Positions 8,133 through 19,345 of a stretch of 64,000 nucleotides of DNA are shown in pieces (within the stretch, counting starts at the first letter, position 1; each line of letters begins with the position of its first letter). A model generated the notes under the pieces. The model worked only from the letters and a program-made list of their open reading frames with translations. It did no database searches and had not been told where the DNA came from. The translations under genes were made by a program, and so were the position numbers. This DNA comes from Lysobacter terrestris. GTDB taxonomy: Bacteria; Pseudomonadota; Gammaproteobacteria; Xanthomonadales; Xanthomonadaceae. The stretch is taken from NCBI RefSeq assembly GCF_014489475.1, contig NZ_CP060820.1:682001-746000 (forward strand), given 5' to 3'.

Positions 8133-9437
8133 TCAGTGCCAGCGCTCGGCGAGGCGGCGCGCCAGGTCCTGCGGCTTGCCGGCCTGACCGCCGCGCGAAG
8201 CCAGGGCGGCAGGTGCGGCAACGTCGTAGCAGCCGTCCAGCGATTGGCCGGCCACGAGGGCGCCCGCCCCTGCCATCTTCATGACGGCATCGACCTGCGC
8301 GGGATCGGCGCCGCTCAGCAGCAGCACCGCGCTGTCGTTGGCCGGCAGCGATGCGAGCAGGTCGGCGGGCAAATCGTTGAAGGCCAGCCCTTGCGCGTCC
8401 TGCTGGACGCCGAGGGTCGGCGGCAGGATGTAGACGGTGGCGGGCGCCACGGCGTCGCCGCTCGCGGCCAGTTTCACCGGCAAGGCCGTGGCGCGCTGCA
8501 TCTGCGCGACCAGCTTGTCGTAGTGGCCACCGTCGAGGCGCTGCTGCACCAGCACGGGCTGCGGGAACCGTTCCGGCAGGGCGCCGAGCAACTGCCGCAC
8601 TGCATCGGGCCCGCCGATGCCGGCCATCACCAGCACGACACCGCGCGTGGTTGCCTTGGTCCGGTCTTCGACCAGCTCCATCGCGGCGATGCGCGAATGC
8701 AAGTCGACCATGTCGTTGTGGAAGCGGCTGCTGTCGGCGGCGTGGTCTTCTTCGAGTTCCAGGCCCTCGATCCGGATCTCGCTCGGCGTCGCGTCCGCGA
8801 GTTCGAGGTCCAGCTTGGCCACGAACGGCGGCAAGGCATCCGCGCCGTGCTCGTGCACGTAATGCGCGGCTTCGTCGCCCAGCTCGACCGTGACCAGCTC
8901 CATGTCGGTATGCAGCTCGATCGGGGCGACCTCGTCGTTGTCCAGCAACGCGAGTTCCGGCAACGGCGGCGGCATTTCCGGCAGCGGCGGCATCTCGGGC
9001 GGCACCGCCGTGACGACGGGCGTTGCCGGCACCACCACGGCCGCGACCGGCGCGGGCACGGCGAGATCCTGCGCCTCGGCCTCGCGGCCCGGCGGGAGCA
9101 CGGTGTCGGCCAGCCCGAGCTTGGCACGCAGATGCCGCACCCAGCGCGCGGCATCCCAGCCGACGCGGCCGACCGCGTGTTCGGCTTCCTCGAACAGCAC
9201 TTCGATCGCCGGATCGGACAGCACGCCATCGAAGCGGTCGAGCGCTTCGTCGGTGCTGGCATCGAGCACGATCAACGCCATCTGCGGCTGCGAGGCAAGC
9301 ACGGTCGCCTGGTCGGTGGCCGCCGGATCGGCTTCCAGCACGATGTTCGCGCCAGCCTGGTCCAGCGCCTCACGCATGCGGTCGCGGGCCGCGCCGGGGC
9401 GGGCCAGCAACACGACGCGGCGGGCGTGGTTACTCAT
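8133..9437 (-). CDS. CheB-like protein (ChpB position) lacking the catalytic triad
   Basis: A 434-residue protein in the chpB slot. Residues 5-90 resemble a degenerate receiver domain, with a possible acceptor Asp59 in IVLDAS. A Pro-rich and acidic linker (about 120-235) follows. Residues about 265-434 have the CheB methylesterase fold, seen in [29 protein letters not shown] and [10 protein letters not shown]. Aligned by eye to E. coli CheB, the nucleophile Ser164 falls on Gly273 (GASTGG becomes MAGIGG), His190 on Gln299 (TQH becomes VQQ), and Asp286 on Pro379 or its neighbour Asp378. It is therefore probably inactive as a receptor demethylase and may act as a scaffold or inhibitor. Its start overlaps the chpA stop by 8 nt. 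Confidence 0.85.
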   Translation of the reverse strand: MSNHARRVVLLARPGAARDRMREALDQAGANIVLEADPAATDQATVLASQPQMALIVLDASTDEALDRFDGVLSDPAIEVLFEEAEHAVGRVGWDAARWVRHLRAKLGLADTVLPPGREAEAQDLAVPAPVAAVVVPATPVVTAVPPEMPPLPEMPPPLPELALLDNDEVAPIELHTDMELVTVELGDEAAHYVHEHGADALPPFVAKLDLELADATPSEIRIEGLELEEDHAADSSRFHNDMVDLHSRIAAMELVEDRTKATTRGVVLVMAGIGGPDAVRQLLGALPERFPQPVLVQQRLDGGHYDKLVAQMQRATALPVKLAASGDAVAPATVYILPPTLGVQQDAQGLAFNDLPADLLASLPANDSAVLLLSGADPAQVDAVMKMAGAGALVAGQSLDGCYDVAAPAALASRGGQAGKPQDLARRLAERWH

Positions 9438-12400
9438 GGGTGCGCGCTATCCCTAGCAGTTCGAAGACGTTGCGGAGCAGCTCCGGCTCCTGGTACGGCT
9501 TGCCCAGGTAGCGGTTGACGCCGATGTCGAACGCGCGCTGGCGATGCTTCTCGCCGGTACGCGAGGTGATCATCACGATCGGCACGTTGCGCAGGCGCGC
9601 GTCGGCCTTCATCGCCGTGGCGAGTTCGTAACCGTCCATGCGCGGCATCTCGATGTCGAGGAGCATCAGGTCGGGCACGTGCTCGACCATCTTCTCCAGC
9701 GCGTCGAGGCCGTCCTTCGCGGTGAGCACTTCGAAGTTGTTGCGCTCGAGCACGCGGCCGGTGACCTTGCGCATGGTGACCGAGTCGTCGACCACCATGA
9801 CCATCGGCACGCGGCGATGTTCGATCGTCGGCGCAGCCGGCAGGTGTTCCGGCGCGAGCACCGCCTGGCGACGCACCAGCGGAGCGACGTCGAGGATCAC
9901 CACGACGCTGCCGTCGCCCATGATCGTGGCGCCGAAGATGCCCGGCACCGATGCGACCTGCGGGCCGACCGGCTTCACCACGATTTCGCGGTTGCCCACG
10001 ACCTGGTCGACGCACACGGCGGCACGCAGGTCACCGGCGCGGATCAGCAGCACCGGCATCTGCAGCTGGCCTTCTGCCTTCGCGGTGGCGTGGCCGACGA
10101 GGTTGCCAAGGTCGTGGACCGGATAGTCTTCGCCGCCGTACTGGTACACCGTACCGGCCTGCAGTTCGTTGCGCGGAATGCGGCCCACGCCGCGCACCGA
10201 GGCGATCGGCACCGCGAAGGTGGTCTCGCCGATGCGCACGAACACCGCCTGGGTGACCGCAAGCGTCTGCGGCAGGCGCAGGGTGAAGCGCGTGCCCTCG
10301 CCCGCCTTCGAGTGGATGTCGATCGTGCCGCCGAGCTGGCGCACTTCCGAGGCGACCACGTCCATGCCGACGCCGCGACCGGCCAGGCGGCTGACTTCGT
10401 CGGCCGTCGAGAAACCCGGCTCGAAGATCAGCATGTCGAGATCGTTGTCGCTCAGCACGGCGTCCTGGCGGACCAGGCCGCGCTCCTCGCCGCGCTTGCG
10501 GATCGCATCGCGGTTGAGGCCGCCGCCGTCGTCGGCGACTTCCAGCACCACTTCCGAACCTTCGCGGCGGATCGCGATGCTGATCGCGCCTTCTTCCGCC
10601 TTGCCCGCCTTCTTGCGCGCATCGGGCTTCTCCAGCCCGTGTGCGATCGCGTTGCGGAGCATGTGCTCCAGCGGCGCGGTCATGCGGTCGAGCACGTTGC
10701 GGTCGAGTTCGCCCTGCGCGTTGCCGAGCTTGAGCTGGGCCTGCTTGCCGGTTTCGCCCGCGGCCTGGCGCACGACGCGACGCAGGCGCGGCACCAGCGA
10801 GTCGAACGGCACCATGCGCGTGCGCATGAGGCCTTCCTGCAACTCCGAGCTCACGCGCGACTGTTGCAGCAGCAGGGTTTCGTACTGGCGGGTCAGATCG
10901 TCGAGCGTGACCTGCAGGCTGGTCTGGTCGGCCGCGGATTCGGCGAGCGCGCGCGACAGCTGCTGCAGGGTCGAGAAGCGGTCGAGCTCGAGCGGATCGA
11001 ACGTCGCGTCCGCGGTGTCGTGCTCGCGCTGGAAGCGGGCGATGATCTGCGCTTCGGTTTCGATTTCCAGGCGGCGCAGCTGGTCGCGCAGACGGATATT
11101 GGTCTGGTCCATTTCCGCGATGGCGCCACGGAATGCACCCAGCTGCTGCTCCAGGCGGGCGCGATAGATCGCGACTTCGCCCGCGTAGTTGACGAGGCGG
11201 TCGAGCAGGTCGGCGCGGATGCGCACCTGCTCCTGCGGCGCGCGCGTGCCGATGTCGTCCTCGTCGCCGTGCGGCGCGTCGACCATCGGCGCGGACAGCG
11301 GCTTGAGTTCGAGCGGCGCGGGCGCAGCGGTGGCGGCCGAATGCTGCGGCGCTTCCGCCACTTCGGCCGGCGTGGAAACGGACGCCGCGGCGCGTTCGCC
11401 ACGCGAGCGCGCGTCGAACTCGGCGATGAGCGCCTCCGGCATCGCGATCGCCTGGCGCGCACCGACGCGCGTGACCATCGCATGCAGGCGGTCGAAGCCG
11501 CGTTCGAGCAGCGGCACACCGTCGCTGCCGAGTTCGACGCGGTTTTCGACCACCGACTCGAGCAGCGATTCCATGGTGTGGCCGAGTTCGCCCACGGCCA
11601 TGATGCCGGCCATGCGCGCACCGCCCTTGAGCGTGTGCAGGTCGCGCTGCAGGCCGATCAGCGGTTCGCGCGAATCCGGCGCCGCACGCAGTTCGGCGAG
11701 CAGGCCGTCGGAGTGGTCGAGCAGGTCCGCGCCTTCCTCGACAAAGATGTCGACCAGCTCCGGATCCAGCCCGGTGAGGTCGAGCGCTTCGTCCGGATCC
11801 TCGCTACCCGACTGGGCATGCGCCAGGATCGCGGCGACGGCGGGTTCCGGTGCGTGATCGGGCTGCGGCAGCATCGTGGCCGCGGCCAGTGCGGCCGCCG
11901 CAGCGGCGGCTTCGCGCTGCGCACGCTCTTCGGCGACCCTCACTTCCTCGGCACGACGCTCGGCTTCGGCCTCGGCTTCCGCTGCAGCCTGCGCGGCCGC
12001 GGCCTGTTCTTCAGCCAGGCGTTCGGCTTCGAGGCGCTCTTCCTCGGCGATGCGTGCCGCTTCGGCACGCGCCGCTTCCTCGGCGGCCGCCTGCTCCGCG
12101 GCAAGGCGCGCGGCCTCGGCTTGTTCGGCGGCCACGCGCTCGGCTTCGGCCGCTTCGAGTCGCGCACGCTCTTCGGCTTCGCTTTGTTCCTGCGCCCGCC
12201 GCGCCGCTTCGGCGTACTCGGCTTCGAGGCGGGCGTATTCGGCTTCTTCGTCGGCGGCGAGGCGTTCGGCTTCGAGACGTTCGGCTTCGAGGCGCTCGGC
12301 TTCGAGACGCTCGGTCTCAGTGCGTTCGGCTTCGACGCGCTCGGCTTCGGCACGTTCGGCTTCGACACGTTCGGCTTCAAGACGCTCGGTCTCGGCGCGT

Positions 12401-15400
12401 TCGGCTCCGAGGCGTTCGGTTTCCAGCAGTTCGACTTCCAGCGGCGCTACGTCGAACTCGATGCCTTGCAGCTCTTCATCGGTCGCGGACAGATCCTCGT
12501 CGATGCCGGCCAGATCCGGCGCGGTTTCGAACGGCGCCAGCTCGAGCGAGGCAAAAGTCGACGGTGCGGCCGGCGTAGCGGCGGCGAGGTTGCCGGCGCC
12601 GACTTCGCTCGCCAGGTTGGTGAATTCGCTGAAGTCGAAGTCGGGCAGGTCCGCGACAGCGGCTTCTTCCACGAACTGGTGCGGGCGCGCTTCGGGCAGG
12701 CTGTCGCGCAGCGCCTGCATGCGGGCGGCAAGGCCGTCGAAATGCGGCACGTGCGGCACCGGCGATTGCAGCCCCTCGAGGGTGCCGCGGATCGCGCCGG
12801 CGACGTCGCCCATCGCCATCACGCCTTCGCCCGTCGGCAAACCGCCGATGGCAAGCAGGCGCTTGATGTAGGTCTCGGTCGGCCCGGTGATCTCGGTGAT
12901 CACCGGCACTTCGGTCATCGCGAAGGCGCCGTTGAGCGTGTGTACGGCGCGCTGCAGCGACTCGCTCGCCGGTTGCGGCGCATGGCGCGCGCTGTCCAGC
13001 CAGGACTCGATCGTGACCAGGTGGCCGCCGACTTCGCCGGCGAGGATCTCCAGCAGCACGGCATCGACCGAGGCCGGGACGCCGGGAACGGCGGCCGGTT
13101 CGGCGATCGCGGCAACCGGCTCGACTTCGATTTCCGGCTCGAACTGGAGATCGCCCACATCGATCGATACGACTGCGGCGTCGGCGAGTTCCGGCAAGGC
13201 CTCGACCACCGGTTCCGGCGCGGCAGCGGGCGCCGCTGGGGTGAAGATCGCCTCTTCACCGGCGGCCAGGCGATCGGCGACGGCTTCCAGGCCGGCCAGG
13301 TCCGCGGTGATCGCGCCTTCGCCGCGCAACGCCGCGTGCAGCTGCGGCAGCGCGTCGTGCGCGTGGCCGACGAGCGCGACGACGGCCGGGCTCGCCGGAC
13401 GCGTGCCGTCGAGCACGCGGTTGAGCATGTTTTCGACCTTCCAGCTGAACTCGCCGAGGGTCTTGGCACCGACCAGGCGGCCGCTGCCCTTGAGCGTGTG
13501 GAAGACGCGACGGATCGGACGCAGGCGTTCGGCGTCGTCCGGCGTGGCGCTCCACGGCGGCAGCAGCTCGCCGAGGTTGGCGATTTCTTCCTGCAGTTCC
13601 TCGAGGAAGACCTCGCGGATCTCATCGTCGATGTCGTCGCTGCGTTCGAAGCCACCGGCCACGACGGCGGCGGCGGTGGTCGCGACCGGGGCGTGCACAA
13701 CGGGGGCGACCGCGGGTTCGGGCACAACCGGCGCGTCGATCTTCTCGACGGCCGGCGCGGTGGTGGTGCCGCGGAACGGTTCGATCTTGCCGAAATCCAG
13801 CGCGTCGGCCAGTTCGGGCGAGAACTGCAGCGCTTCGACCGGGGCGGCCGGCGCGACTACTTCTTCCATCGCCGGCAGCGGCCAGTAGCGTAGGCGCTCC
13901 AGGGCGTGGCGGGCGATCTCGAGGATCTCGTCGCGCGCCGGACGCTGGTCGCGCAGGGCTTCGAGGTAGTACTCGAGGCTGGCCAAGGCATCGGCCATGG
14001 TGTCCAGCTGCTGGCTGTTGGGGATGCGCTTGCGGCCGAGCAGCTCGACCTCGACGTAGCGCTTCACCGCAGTCAGGTACTCGGACGGCTGCTGTTGCTC
14101 CAGCATGCGCAGGGCACCGCCGACCTCGTCGAGCAGGCGCGGAACTTCGCCCAGTTCGGCGTGTTCCCAGCCGGTTTCGACGAAGGCGACGAACGACTGG
14201 CGCGCATCGCCGAAGTTGGCGATGGCTTCGCGCACGACGACGTCGATGACCTTGTTGCGCTCGCCGGCGGCGAGGTCTTCCTCACCGCCCGCATCCGGGC
14301 GGCCGAGGCGGGCGACCTGGTCGTCGAGCGAGGCATCGACGTACAGCAGCGCGCCGGCGACATCGAGCAGCGCGCCTTCATCGGCAGCACGGCGGCCACC
14401 GACGATCTCGCGCATCGCATCGCGTTGCTGCATCACCACGTTGCGCGCCACGCCCAGGCCCATCATGCCCAGCGTGTCGCTGACGCGGGTCAGTGCATCG
14501 ACCTGCGGCTGCAGCTGGTTGACGTCGGTCTGGCGCGTGCGCAGGTGCAGGTCCAGCGCGTCCTTGACGCGCAGGAGGTCTTCCTTGATCGCCGCCGACA
14601 CGGTGTCGAGCAGCGCGCGGTTGCGACCGCTGAGGCTGCCGCGCGCGTGTTCGAGTTCGTCCTCGCTGGGCATCTGCCCTTCGAGGTCAAAAGTCTGGCG
14701 CAGGCTGTTCAGGGCCGGATGCTGGCTCTCGCTGTGGGCGACGTGGTACAGCAGCTGGCGGGTCGGTTCGGCCGCGGCATCGGCACGCGGAGCGCCGAAG
14801 GCGAAGCTGTCTTCGACCAGGGTCTGGCGTGCTTCGCGCTCGACGCCGGCGAAGGCCTGGCGCACGCCGCGATTGGCGGCCAGCGCACCGTCGCGCAGCG
14901 CGCCGGCGACGGACGAGGCCACCCACAGCATGCGCCGCAGCGGTTCGACATCGACCTGTGCCAGCAGGGCGTCGACGGTCTTCGCCAGCTGCGAGGCATC
15001 CGCCGGGGCGCCGTCTTCGGGCCACGCCGCCAGTGCATCGCGCAGCCCGCCCAGGTGCGTCATCAGTTCGTCGCGCGCCGGCTTGGCGGCCGACGGGGTC
15101 GGTGCCGGCAGGTCTTCCGGCAGCGGACGGTCGAGGTCCGGCGAGAACAGCACGCTCTCGCTCAACCCCGCTTCGCCGCGGGTCGCACGCAGCTCGTTGA
15201 GCAGCGGCAGCAGCACGATCGGAATGTCGCGGTGGCCGCCCTGCAGGCGTTCCAGGTAGTCGGGCAGCTGCACCACGCCGCGCATCAGCGCCGCGCAGGC
15301 GTCGTCGCGCTCGGCGACTTCGCCACGCATCAGCGAGAGCGACAGGCGCTCCATCTCCTCGGCCACCATCGCCGGGGCGTACAGCTCGATCATGCGCAGC

Positions 15401-15570
15401 GTGCCATGCACCTGGTGCATGTGCGCCGCACAGGTCTTCATGTGCGCGACCTGCGCGGGATTTTCTGCAAACGCCTCGATCTCGTCGCGCGCCAGGCGCA
15501 GCGTCGCGTCGAGTTCGGGCTTGACCCAGCCCAGCGTGGTCGTGTCGATCGCGTCGCGCAACACGGTCAT
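9430..15570 (-). CDS. chpA: Hybrid chemosensory histidine kinase ChpA (PilL-type)
   Basis: At 2046 residues this is the central kinase of the type IV pilus chemosensory (Chp) system, the CheA counterpart. Recognisable phosphotransfer boxes have histidines at about 691 (HTLKGSGR), 877 (HTLNGAF, Lys replaced by Asn) and 1312 (HTLKGGARM). A degenerate box lies near 52 (HQVHGTLRM). Residues about 1045-1233 are a long Glu/Arg/Ala-rich segment of EAER-type repeats. Next come the dimerisation region, the ATPase domain ([28 protein letters not shown]), a CheW-like regulatory domain (about 1775-1905) and a C-terminal receiver with acceptor Asp1972 ([13 protein letters not shown]). It should phosphorylate PilG and PilH. 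It lies 112 bp after pilJ, with no pilK between them. Confidence 0.95.
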   Translation of the reverse strand: MTVLRDAIDTTTLGWVKPELDATLRLARDEIEAFAENPAQVAHMKTCAAHMHQVHGTLRMIELYAPAMVAEEMERLSLSLMRGEVAERDDACAALMRGVVQLPDYLERLQGGHRDIPIVLLPLLNELRATRGEAGLSESVLFSPDLDRPLPEDLPAPTPSAAKPARDELMTHLGGLRDALAAWPEDGAPADASQLAKTVDALLAQVDVEPLRRMLWVASSVAGALRDGALAANRGVRQAFAGVEREARQTLVEDSFAFGAPRADAAAEPTRQLLYHVAHSESQHPALNSLRQTFDLEGQMPSEDELEHARGSLSGRNRALLDTVSAAIKEDLLRVKDALDLHLRTRQTDVNQLQPQVDALTRVSDTLGMMGLGVARNVVMQQRDAMREIVGGRRAADEGALLDVAGALLYVDASLDDQVARLGRPDAGGEEDLAAGERNKVIDVVVREAIANFGDARQSFVAFVETGWEHAELGEVPRLLDEVGGALRMLEQQQPSEYLTAVKRYVEVELLGRKRIPNSQQLDTMADALASLEYYLEALRDQRPARDEILEIARHALERLRYWPLPAMEEVVAPAAPVEALQFSPELADALDFGKIEPFRGTTTAPAVEKIDAPVVPEPAVAPVVHAPVATTAAAVVAGGFERSDDIDDEIREVFLEELQEEIANLGELLPPWSATPDDAERLRPIRRVFHTLKGSGRLVGAKTLGEFSWKVENMLNRVLDGTRPASPAVVALVGHAHDALPQLHAALRGEGAITADLAGLEAVADRLAAGEEAIFTPAAPAAAPEPVVEALPELADAAVVSIDVGDLQFEPEIEVEPVAAIAEPAAVPGVPASVDAVLLEILAGEVGGHLVTIESWLDSARHAPQPASESLQRAVHTLNGAFAMTEVPVITEITGPTETYIKRLLAIGGLPTGEGVMAMGDVAGAIRGTLEGLQSPVPHVPHFDGLAARMQALRDSLPEARPHQFVEEAAVADLPDFDFSEFTNLASEVGAGNLAAATPAAPSTFASLELAPFETAPDLAGIDEDLSATDEELQGIEFDVAPLEVELLETERLGAERAETERLEAERVEAERAEAERVEAERTETERLEAERLEAERLEAERLAADEEAEYARLEAEYAEAARRAQEQSEAEERARLEAAEAERVAAEQAEAARLAAEQAAAEEAARAEAARIAEEERLEAERLAEEQAAAAQAAAEAEAEAERRAEEVRVAEERAQREAAAAAAALAAATMLPQPDHAPEPAVAAILAHAQSGSEDPDEALDLTGLDPELVDIFVEEGADLLDHSDGLLAELRAAPDSREPLIGLQRDLHTLKGGARMAGIMAVGELGHTMESLLESVVENRVELGSDGVPLLERGFDRLHAMVTRVGARQAIAMPEALIAEFDARSRGERAAASVSTPAEVAEAPQHSAATAAPAPLELKPLSAPMVDAPHGDEDDIGTRAPQEQVRIRADLLDRLVNYAGEVAIYRARLEQQLGAFRGAIAEMDQTNIRLRDQLRRLEIETEAQIIARFQREHDTADATFDPLELDRFSTLQQLSRALAESAADQTSLQVTLDDLTRQYETLLLQQSRVSSELQEGLMRTRMVPFDSLVPRLRRVVRQAAGETGKQAQLKLGNAQGELDRNVLDRMTAPLEHMLRNAIAHGLEKPDARKKAGKAEEGAISIAIRREGSEVVLEVADDGGGLNRDAIRKRGEERGLVRQDAVLSDNDLDMLIFEPGFSTADEVSRLAGRGVGMDVVASEVRQLGGTIDIHSKAGEGTRFTLRLPQTLAVTQAVFVRIGETTFAVPIASVRGVGRIPRNELQAGTVYQYGGEDYPVHDLGNLVGHATAKAEGQLQMPVLLIRAGDLRAAVCVDQVVGNREIVVKPVGPQVASVPGIFGATIMGDGSVVVILDVAPLVRRQAVLAPEHLPAAPTIEHRRVPMVMVVDDSVTMRKVTGRVLERNNFEVLTAKDGLDALEKMVEHVPDLMLLDIEMPRMDGYELATAMKADARLRNVPIVMITSRTGEKHRQRAFDIGVNRYLGKPYQEPELLRNVFELLGIARTHE

Positions 15571-15682
15571 GGGTTGCCTCCGTGTCGGCGCGTGGCCGCG
15601 GCGCCTGCCTCGCGGGCGGGCACGGGCGCGTAGCGATTTGCCTTCAAGCCGAGCATTTCGTTATCCGTTCCGTCCGCGTCGA

Positions 15683-17695
15683 TCAGGCCGGCAGCTTGAA
15701 GTCGGCGACCGAGCGGCGCAGGTCGGCCGCGAGCTGCGCCAGGTTTCCGATCGACTGCGCCGTCTGGCTCGCACCCTGCGAGGTCTGCGCGGTGATCGAC
15801 TGGATGGTGTTCATCGTCGCGGTGATGTTCGACGCCGCGCTGGACTGCTGCTTCGCCGCCGTCGAGATGCCCTGAATGAGGCCCGACAGGTCGGACGACA
15901 CCTTTTCGATCTCGCCCAGCGCGGTACCCGCGTCTTCGGCGAGGCGCGCACCGGCGACCACTTCCGAGGTCGTCTGTTCCATCGAGGACACCGCTTCGTT
16001 GGTGTCGGACTGAATCGTCTGCACCAGCGTTTCGATTCGCTTGGTCGCGTTCGAGGCGCGTTCTGCGAGGCGCTGCACTTCGTCGGCCACCACCGCGAAC
16101 CCGCGGCCCGCTTCACCGGCCGAGGCCGCCTGAATTGCCGCGTTCAGCGCCAGGATGTTGGTCTGTTCCGAGATGTCGTTGATCAGTTCCACGATCGAGC
16201 CGATTTCCTGCGACGACTCACCCAGTCGCTTGATTCGCTTCGAGGTTTCCTGGATCTGGTCGCGAATGCTGTCCATGCCCGCGATCGTCTGGCGCACGAC
16301 GCCGGCACCCTTGGTCGCGATCTGCACCGAGCGCTGCGCCACGTCCGCGGATTCGGCGGAGTTCTTCGACACCTGGTCGATGCTCGCCGCGATTTCGCTG
16401 ATGCGGTCGGAGGCCGAGCTGATTTCCTGCGCCTGGTGTTCCGCGGCTTCGGCGAGGTGCATGGCGGTCGCCTGCGTTTCCTGCGCGCTGGAGGCCACCT
16501 GCACCGAGGTATCGGTAATCGTCTGCACCAGGCTGCGCAGCTGCTCGACGGCGAAGTTGATCGAGTCCGCGATCGCGCCGGTCATGTCCTCGGTCACGGT
16601 CGCCTTCACGGTGAGGTCGCCTTCTGCGAGCGAACCCATTTCGTCCAGCAGGCGCATGATCGCCTCCTGGTTACGGTCGTTCAGTTCCTTGGTGGTCTGG
16701 TAGCGCTTCTGCTGCGCGCGGTTCAAGGAGAACAGCAAGCCGGCGATGGCGATGATCGCGGCGATACCGGACAGGACCGAGATCAGGATGTGGCCGAGCG
16801 GGTTCTTGCTGCGCACCGAACCGAAGGCGGTCAGCGAGCGGAACAGCGATTCGGCGTTGGCGAGCAGCGTGCCCGACTCGCTGGTGATCGTGCTGGCGGC
16901 GGCCTGCGCGGTGAACAGGTTCTTGGAACCGGTGCCGATCGCGTCCAGGTCCTTCTTCATGTCGGTCCACAGCGTCTCGGCCTGGCCGAGCGCGGCGAGC
17001 GCGCCGCCGTTGGATAGCGGGGTCACGCCGAGCGCGGCGTCACCCTTGCGCAGGCCGGTCAGCACGTTGCCGAACACGGCAGCGGTGCGGGTCAGCTGGT
17101 CGCCCGCGATCGAGGCGCCGGCGCCGCCGGCACGCATCGCGGTGATGTTCTTGTCGATCTGGCCCGCGAGCACGTTCTGGCGCAGGGCGAGGTAGACCTG
17201 CGAGGCCGGCGAACCGCTCGAGGACATCGCGCGCACCAGTTCGTCGAGGCGCGCCTGCAGCTGCGGCACCTTGGCGGCGAAGCTGTCGGCCTTGGTGGCC
17301 AGGCCGGTCACCGCGGCTTCGGACGAGATGACCTGGTCGGCGTTCTTGCCCACCAGGTCCCAGATGTTGGACACCTTGTCGATGTCGCCGGAGACGCCGA
17401 GCTCGCCGCCGAAGCGGTCGTTCAGCTGCTTCACGTCGGCGTCCATCTGCGCCTTGGTCGCCTTGAAGGCCGCGTACGCGTCCTTGTCACCGCCCACGGC
17501 CTCGGCGCCCTGCACCGCCAGTCGCTGCGAGTTCACCTGCAGCGACGCGGCCGAGGAGCTCGCACCGGCCAGGCGCGAGCCCTTCCAGGTGGCGTAGCCG
17601 GCGTTGACGCCGAAGATGACCACCGAGATGCCGAGGATCGTCAACCAGGTATTGACGCCGAGGCCGCGGCCCTTGGGATTCATCACAGTGCTCAT
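15683..17695 (-). CDS. pilJ: Type IV pilus methyl-accepting chemoreceptor PilJ
   Basis: A 670-residue inner-membrane receptor. Membrane helix 1 is at about residues 17-37 ([18 protein letters not shown]) and a periplasmic helical sensor follows. Membrane helix 2 is at about 299-322 ([20 protein letters not shown]), followed by HAMP and the long cytoplasmic coiled coil. Its signalling tip is at about 508-530 ([20 protein letters not shown], then [18 protein letters not shown]). It senses pilus-related or surface signals and controls ChpA through PilI. It lies in the pilGHIJ-chpA operon, 53 bp after pilI. Because pilK is absent and ChpB looks inactive, the usual reversible methylation of this receptor may not operate here. 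Confidence 0.95.
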   Translation of the reverse strand: MSTVMNPKGRGLGVNTWLTILGISVVIFGVNAGYATWKGSRLAGASSSAASLQVNSQRLAVQGAEAVGGDKDAYAAFKATKAQMDADVKQLNDRFGGELGVSGDIDKVSNIWDLVGKNADQVISSEAAVTGLATKADSFAAKVPQLQARLDELVRAMSSSGSPASQVYLALRQNVLAGQIDKNITAMRAGGAGASIAGDQLTRTAAVFGNVLTGLRKGDAALGVTPLSNGGALAALGQAETLWTDMKKDLDAIGTGSKNLFTAQAAASTITSESGTLLANAESLFRSLTAFGSVRSKNPLGHILISVLSGIAAIIAIAGLLFSLNRAQQKRYQTTKELNDRNQEAIMRLLDEMGSLAEGDLTVKATVTEDMTGAIADSINFAVEQLRSLVQTITDTSVQVASSAQETQATAMHLAEAAEHQAQEISSASDRISEIAASIDQVSKNSAESADVAQRSVQIATKGAGVVRQTIAGMDSIRDQIQETSKRIKRLGESSQEIGSIVELINDISEQTNILALNAAIQAASAGEAGRGFAVVADEVQRLAERASNATKRIETLVQTIQSDTNEAVSSMEQTTSEVVAGARLAEDAGTALGEIEKVSSDLSGLIQGISTAAKQQSSAASNITATMNTIQSITAQTSQGASQTAQSIGNLAQLAADLRRSVADFKLPA

Positions 17696-17748
17696 GGTTC
17701 AACCTCGTTGGCGATTGCTGCTTGCGTGTTGCTGGTTGTTGGGTAGCG

Positions 17749-18312
17749 TCAGCCGGCGGCTTGACGGAATTCGGGTGTGCGGGCCAGCCGGTCCAGGCTG
17801 AAGATGCCCCATGCGTGTTCGTCGACGCGGTAGGACCGGTCGATGAAGTGCTGGTAGCGTCCCTGATACAGCGGGTCCTCGTCGGCCTGCGCGTGCTCGA
17901 CCTGTTGTGCGTCGACGAAGCTGCGCTGGCCGAACAGTTCGTCGATCAGCACGGCGACGTCGCCGCCGGGCTGGCGGACCAGCAGCACGCGCTGGCTTTC
18001 GTGCAGCACGGTGCGCTCGCCTTCGAGGAACTGCTTGAGGTCGACGATGGGCAGCAGGTTGCCGCGCACGTTGGCCACGCCGAGCATCCACGCCTGCGCG
18101 CCGGGCACCAGGGTGATCGGCGGCAGCGGCAGGATTTCACGCACCTCGTCGAAGCCGGAGGCCAGGCGGTGCGAGCCGACCCGGTAGCCGACGCCGCGCC
18201 ACAGGCCGGGCGCGTCCAGCTGTTCGGGCAGGCCGGCGACGTGTTCCAGGCTGCGGCGCTCGTAGTCGGCCAGCAGCTCGAACGGGCTGAGCGCGGAGAG
18301 GTTGCTGCTCAC
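17749..18312 (-). CDS. pilI: CheW-type adaptor PilI
   Basis: A 187-residue CheW-domain protein linking PilJ to ChpA. Features: N-terminal LSPFELLADYERRSLEH, the adaptor core LVPGAQAWMLGVANVRGNLL with PIVDLKQFLEGE (the CheW-type VRGxxxPVVDL signature), then QRVLLVRQPGGDVAVLIDEL. The start is a GTG at 18312, 15 nt after the pilH stop; no strong ribosome site precedes it, so coupling to pilH translation is plausible. Order and spacing match the Pseudomonas and Xanthomonas pil-chp operons. Confidence 0.94.
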   Translation of the reverse strand: MSSNLSALSPFELLADYERRSLEHVAGLPEQLDAPGLWRGVGYRVGSHRLASGFDEVREILPLPPITLVPGAQAWMLGVANVRGNLLPIVDLKQFLEGERTVLHESQRVLLVRQPGGDVAVLIDELFGQRSFVDAQQVEHAQADEDPLYQGRYQHFIDRSYRVDEHAWGIFSLDRLARTPEFRQAAG

Positions 18313-18327
18313 TTCTGGGTAGTCCGG

Positions 18328-18693
18328 TTAGTGGCCCAGCACCGCGTTGATGCGGGCGATCAGCTCGGCCTCGCGCGGCGGCTTGACGATGTAGTCGCGC
18401 GCGCCCTGGCGCATGCCCCAGGCCTTGTCCACGTCCATGTCCTTGGTGCTGACGATCAGCACCGGGATGGCGCTGGTCGCGGCATCCTTGGACAACGCGC
18501 GGGTCGCCTGGAAGCCGTTCATGCCCGGCAGGACCACGTCCATGATGACGAGGTCGGGCATTTCGCGCTTCGCCGCGGCGATGCCGTCTTCAGCGCTGCC
18601 GGACGCCAGGACCTGGTGTCCGTTGCGCTCCAGCAGCTGGGTCAGGACCGCCGTATCGGTCGGCGAATCCTCGATCAGCAGAATACGTGCCAT
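18328..18693 (-). CDS. pilH: Single-domain response regulator PilH
   Basis: A 121-residue stand-alone receiver domain. It has the acidic pair in LLIEDSPTD, phospho-acceptor Asp in LVIMDVVLPGMNGFQ, the switch Thr/Ser region PVLIVSTKD and the conserved Lys in YIVKPPRE. In the Chp system PilH is the second CheY-like output; it is thought to oppose PilG, acting as phosphate sink or on retraction. The GG-rich sequence just before ATG 18693 is a good ribosome site. It lies 18 nt after pilG. Confidence 0.95.
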   Translation of the reverse strand: MARILLIEDSPTDTAVLTQLLERNGHQVLASGSAEDGIAAAKREMPDLVIMDVVLPGMNGFQATRALSKDAATSAIPVLIVSTKDMDVDKAWGMRQGARDYIVKPPREAELIARINAVLGH

Positions 18694-18711
18694 TGGTGCC
18701 CTACCCCCCGG

Positions 18712-19107
18712 TCAGGCGTGTACATGATTGCGGATCGCGTCGAGGAGTTCCTCGCGCGTGAATGGCTTGGTCAGGTACTGCTCGGAACCGACGATGCGGC
18801 CCCGGGCCTTGTCGAACAGTCCGTCCTTCGACGACAACATGATCACCGGCGTGTTCTTGAACAGTTGGTTGTTCTTGATCAACGCGCAGGTCTGGTAGCC
18901 GTCCAGACGCGGCATCATGATGTCGACGAAAATGATCTGCGGCTGCTGGTCGGCGATCTTGGCCAGGGCTTCGAAGCCGTCGGTCGCGGTCACCACGTCG
19001 CAGCCTTCGCGCTTGAGCAAGGTCTCCGCGGTCCGGCGGATGGTCTTGGAATCATCGATCACCATGACCTTCAGACCGTCGAGGTTGCCGTTGCGACCTT
19101 CTTGCAT
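18712..19107 (-). CDS. pilG: Single-domain response regulator PilG
   Basis: About 131 residues: a short N-terminal extension, then a receiver domain with the acidic pair in VMVIDDSKTIRR, phospho-acceptor Asp in IIFVDIMMPRLDGYQ, VIMLSSKDGLFDKAR, and the Lys in YLTKPFTREEL. PilG is the CheY-like output that promotes pilus extension and, in Pseudomonas, cAMP signalling. The ATG at 19107 is preferred over the in-frame start at 19131 because a GGGGA ribosome site lies about 9 nt upstream of it. It is the first gene of the operon, and a probable sigma-70 promoter lies about 50 bp upstream. Confidence 0.95.
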   Translation of the reverse strand: MQEGRNGNLDGLKVMVIDDSKTIRRTAETLLKREGCDVVTATDGFEALAKIADQQPQIIFVDIMMPRLDGYQTCALIKNNQLFKNTPVIMLSSKDGLFDKARGRIVGSEQYLTKPFTREELLDAIRNHVHA

Positions 19108-19158
19108 GCTTTGAATCCCCTGTGCGATCACGGCGAGCCCCGCACGTCGCGAAGTGCC

Positions 19159-19187
19159 TTTATTTCAAGCATAGCGCGGACTGTCAA
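19159..19187 (-). promoter_or_regulatory. Probable sigma-70 promoter of the pil-chp operon
   Basis: On the minus strand a perfect TTGACA (19187-19182) is followed by a 17-nt spacer and AATAAA (19164-19159), a 4/6 match to the -10 consensus. It lies about 50 bp upstream of the pilG start, in the only sizeable gap before the seven-gene operon. No other regulatory site was recognised in 19108-19345. Confidence 0.5.
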
Positions 19188-19345
19188 GCGCGATCTCGCA
19201 AGCCGGCCTCCCTGAATGTGCGGGGTTGCACAATCGCGACCCGGTTTGCACTTGCGCGGCCGGAACGTGACGTTTTGCGGCACGCGCCGGCGCGCCTCCG
19301 ACCCCGCCTGCTACCATCGCGCGCATCGTTTTCACCGCAGCCAAC

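Noticed and set aside
12226-12430. Possible CRISPR-like or minisatellite array of 15-bp units
   Set aside because: The units are contiguous, in frame and encode the EAER helix of ChpA; there are no spacers.
9544-13893. A 1449-codon open frame on the plus strand opposite chpA
   Set aside because: It is the antisense shadow of chpA. High third-position GC removes stop codons on the complementary strand; its translation is His/Arg/Gly-rich low complexity with no family signature.
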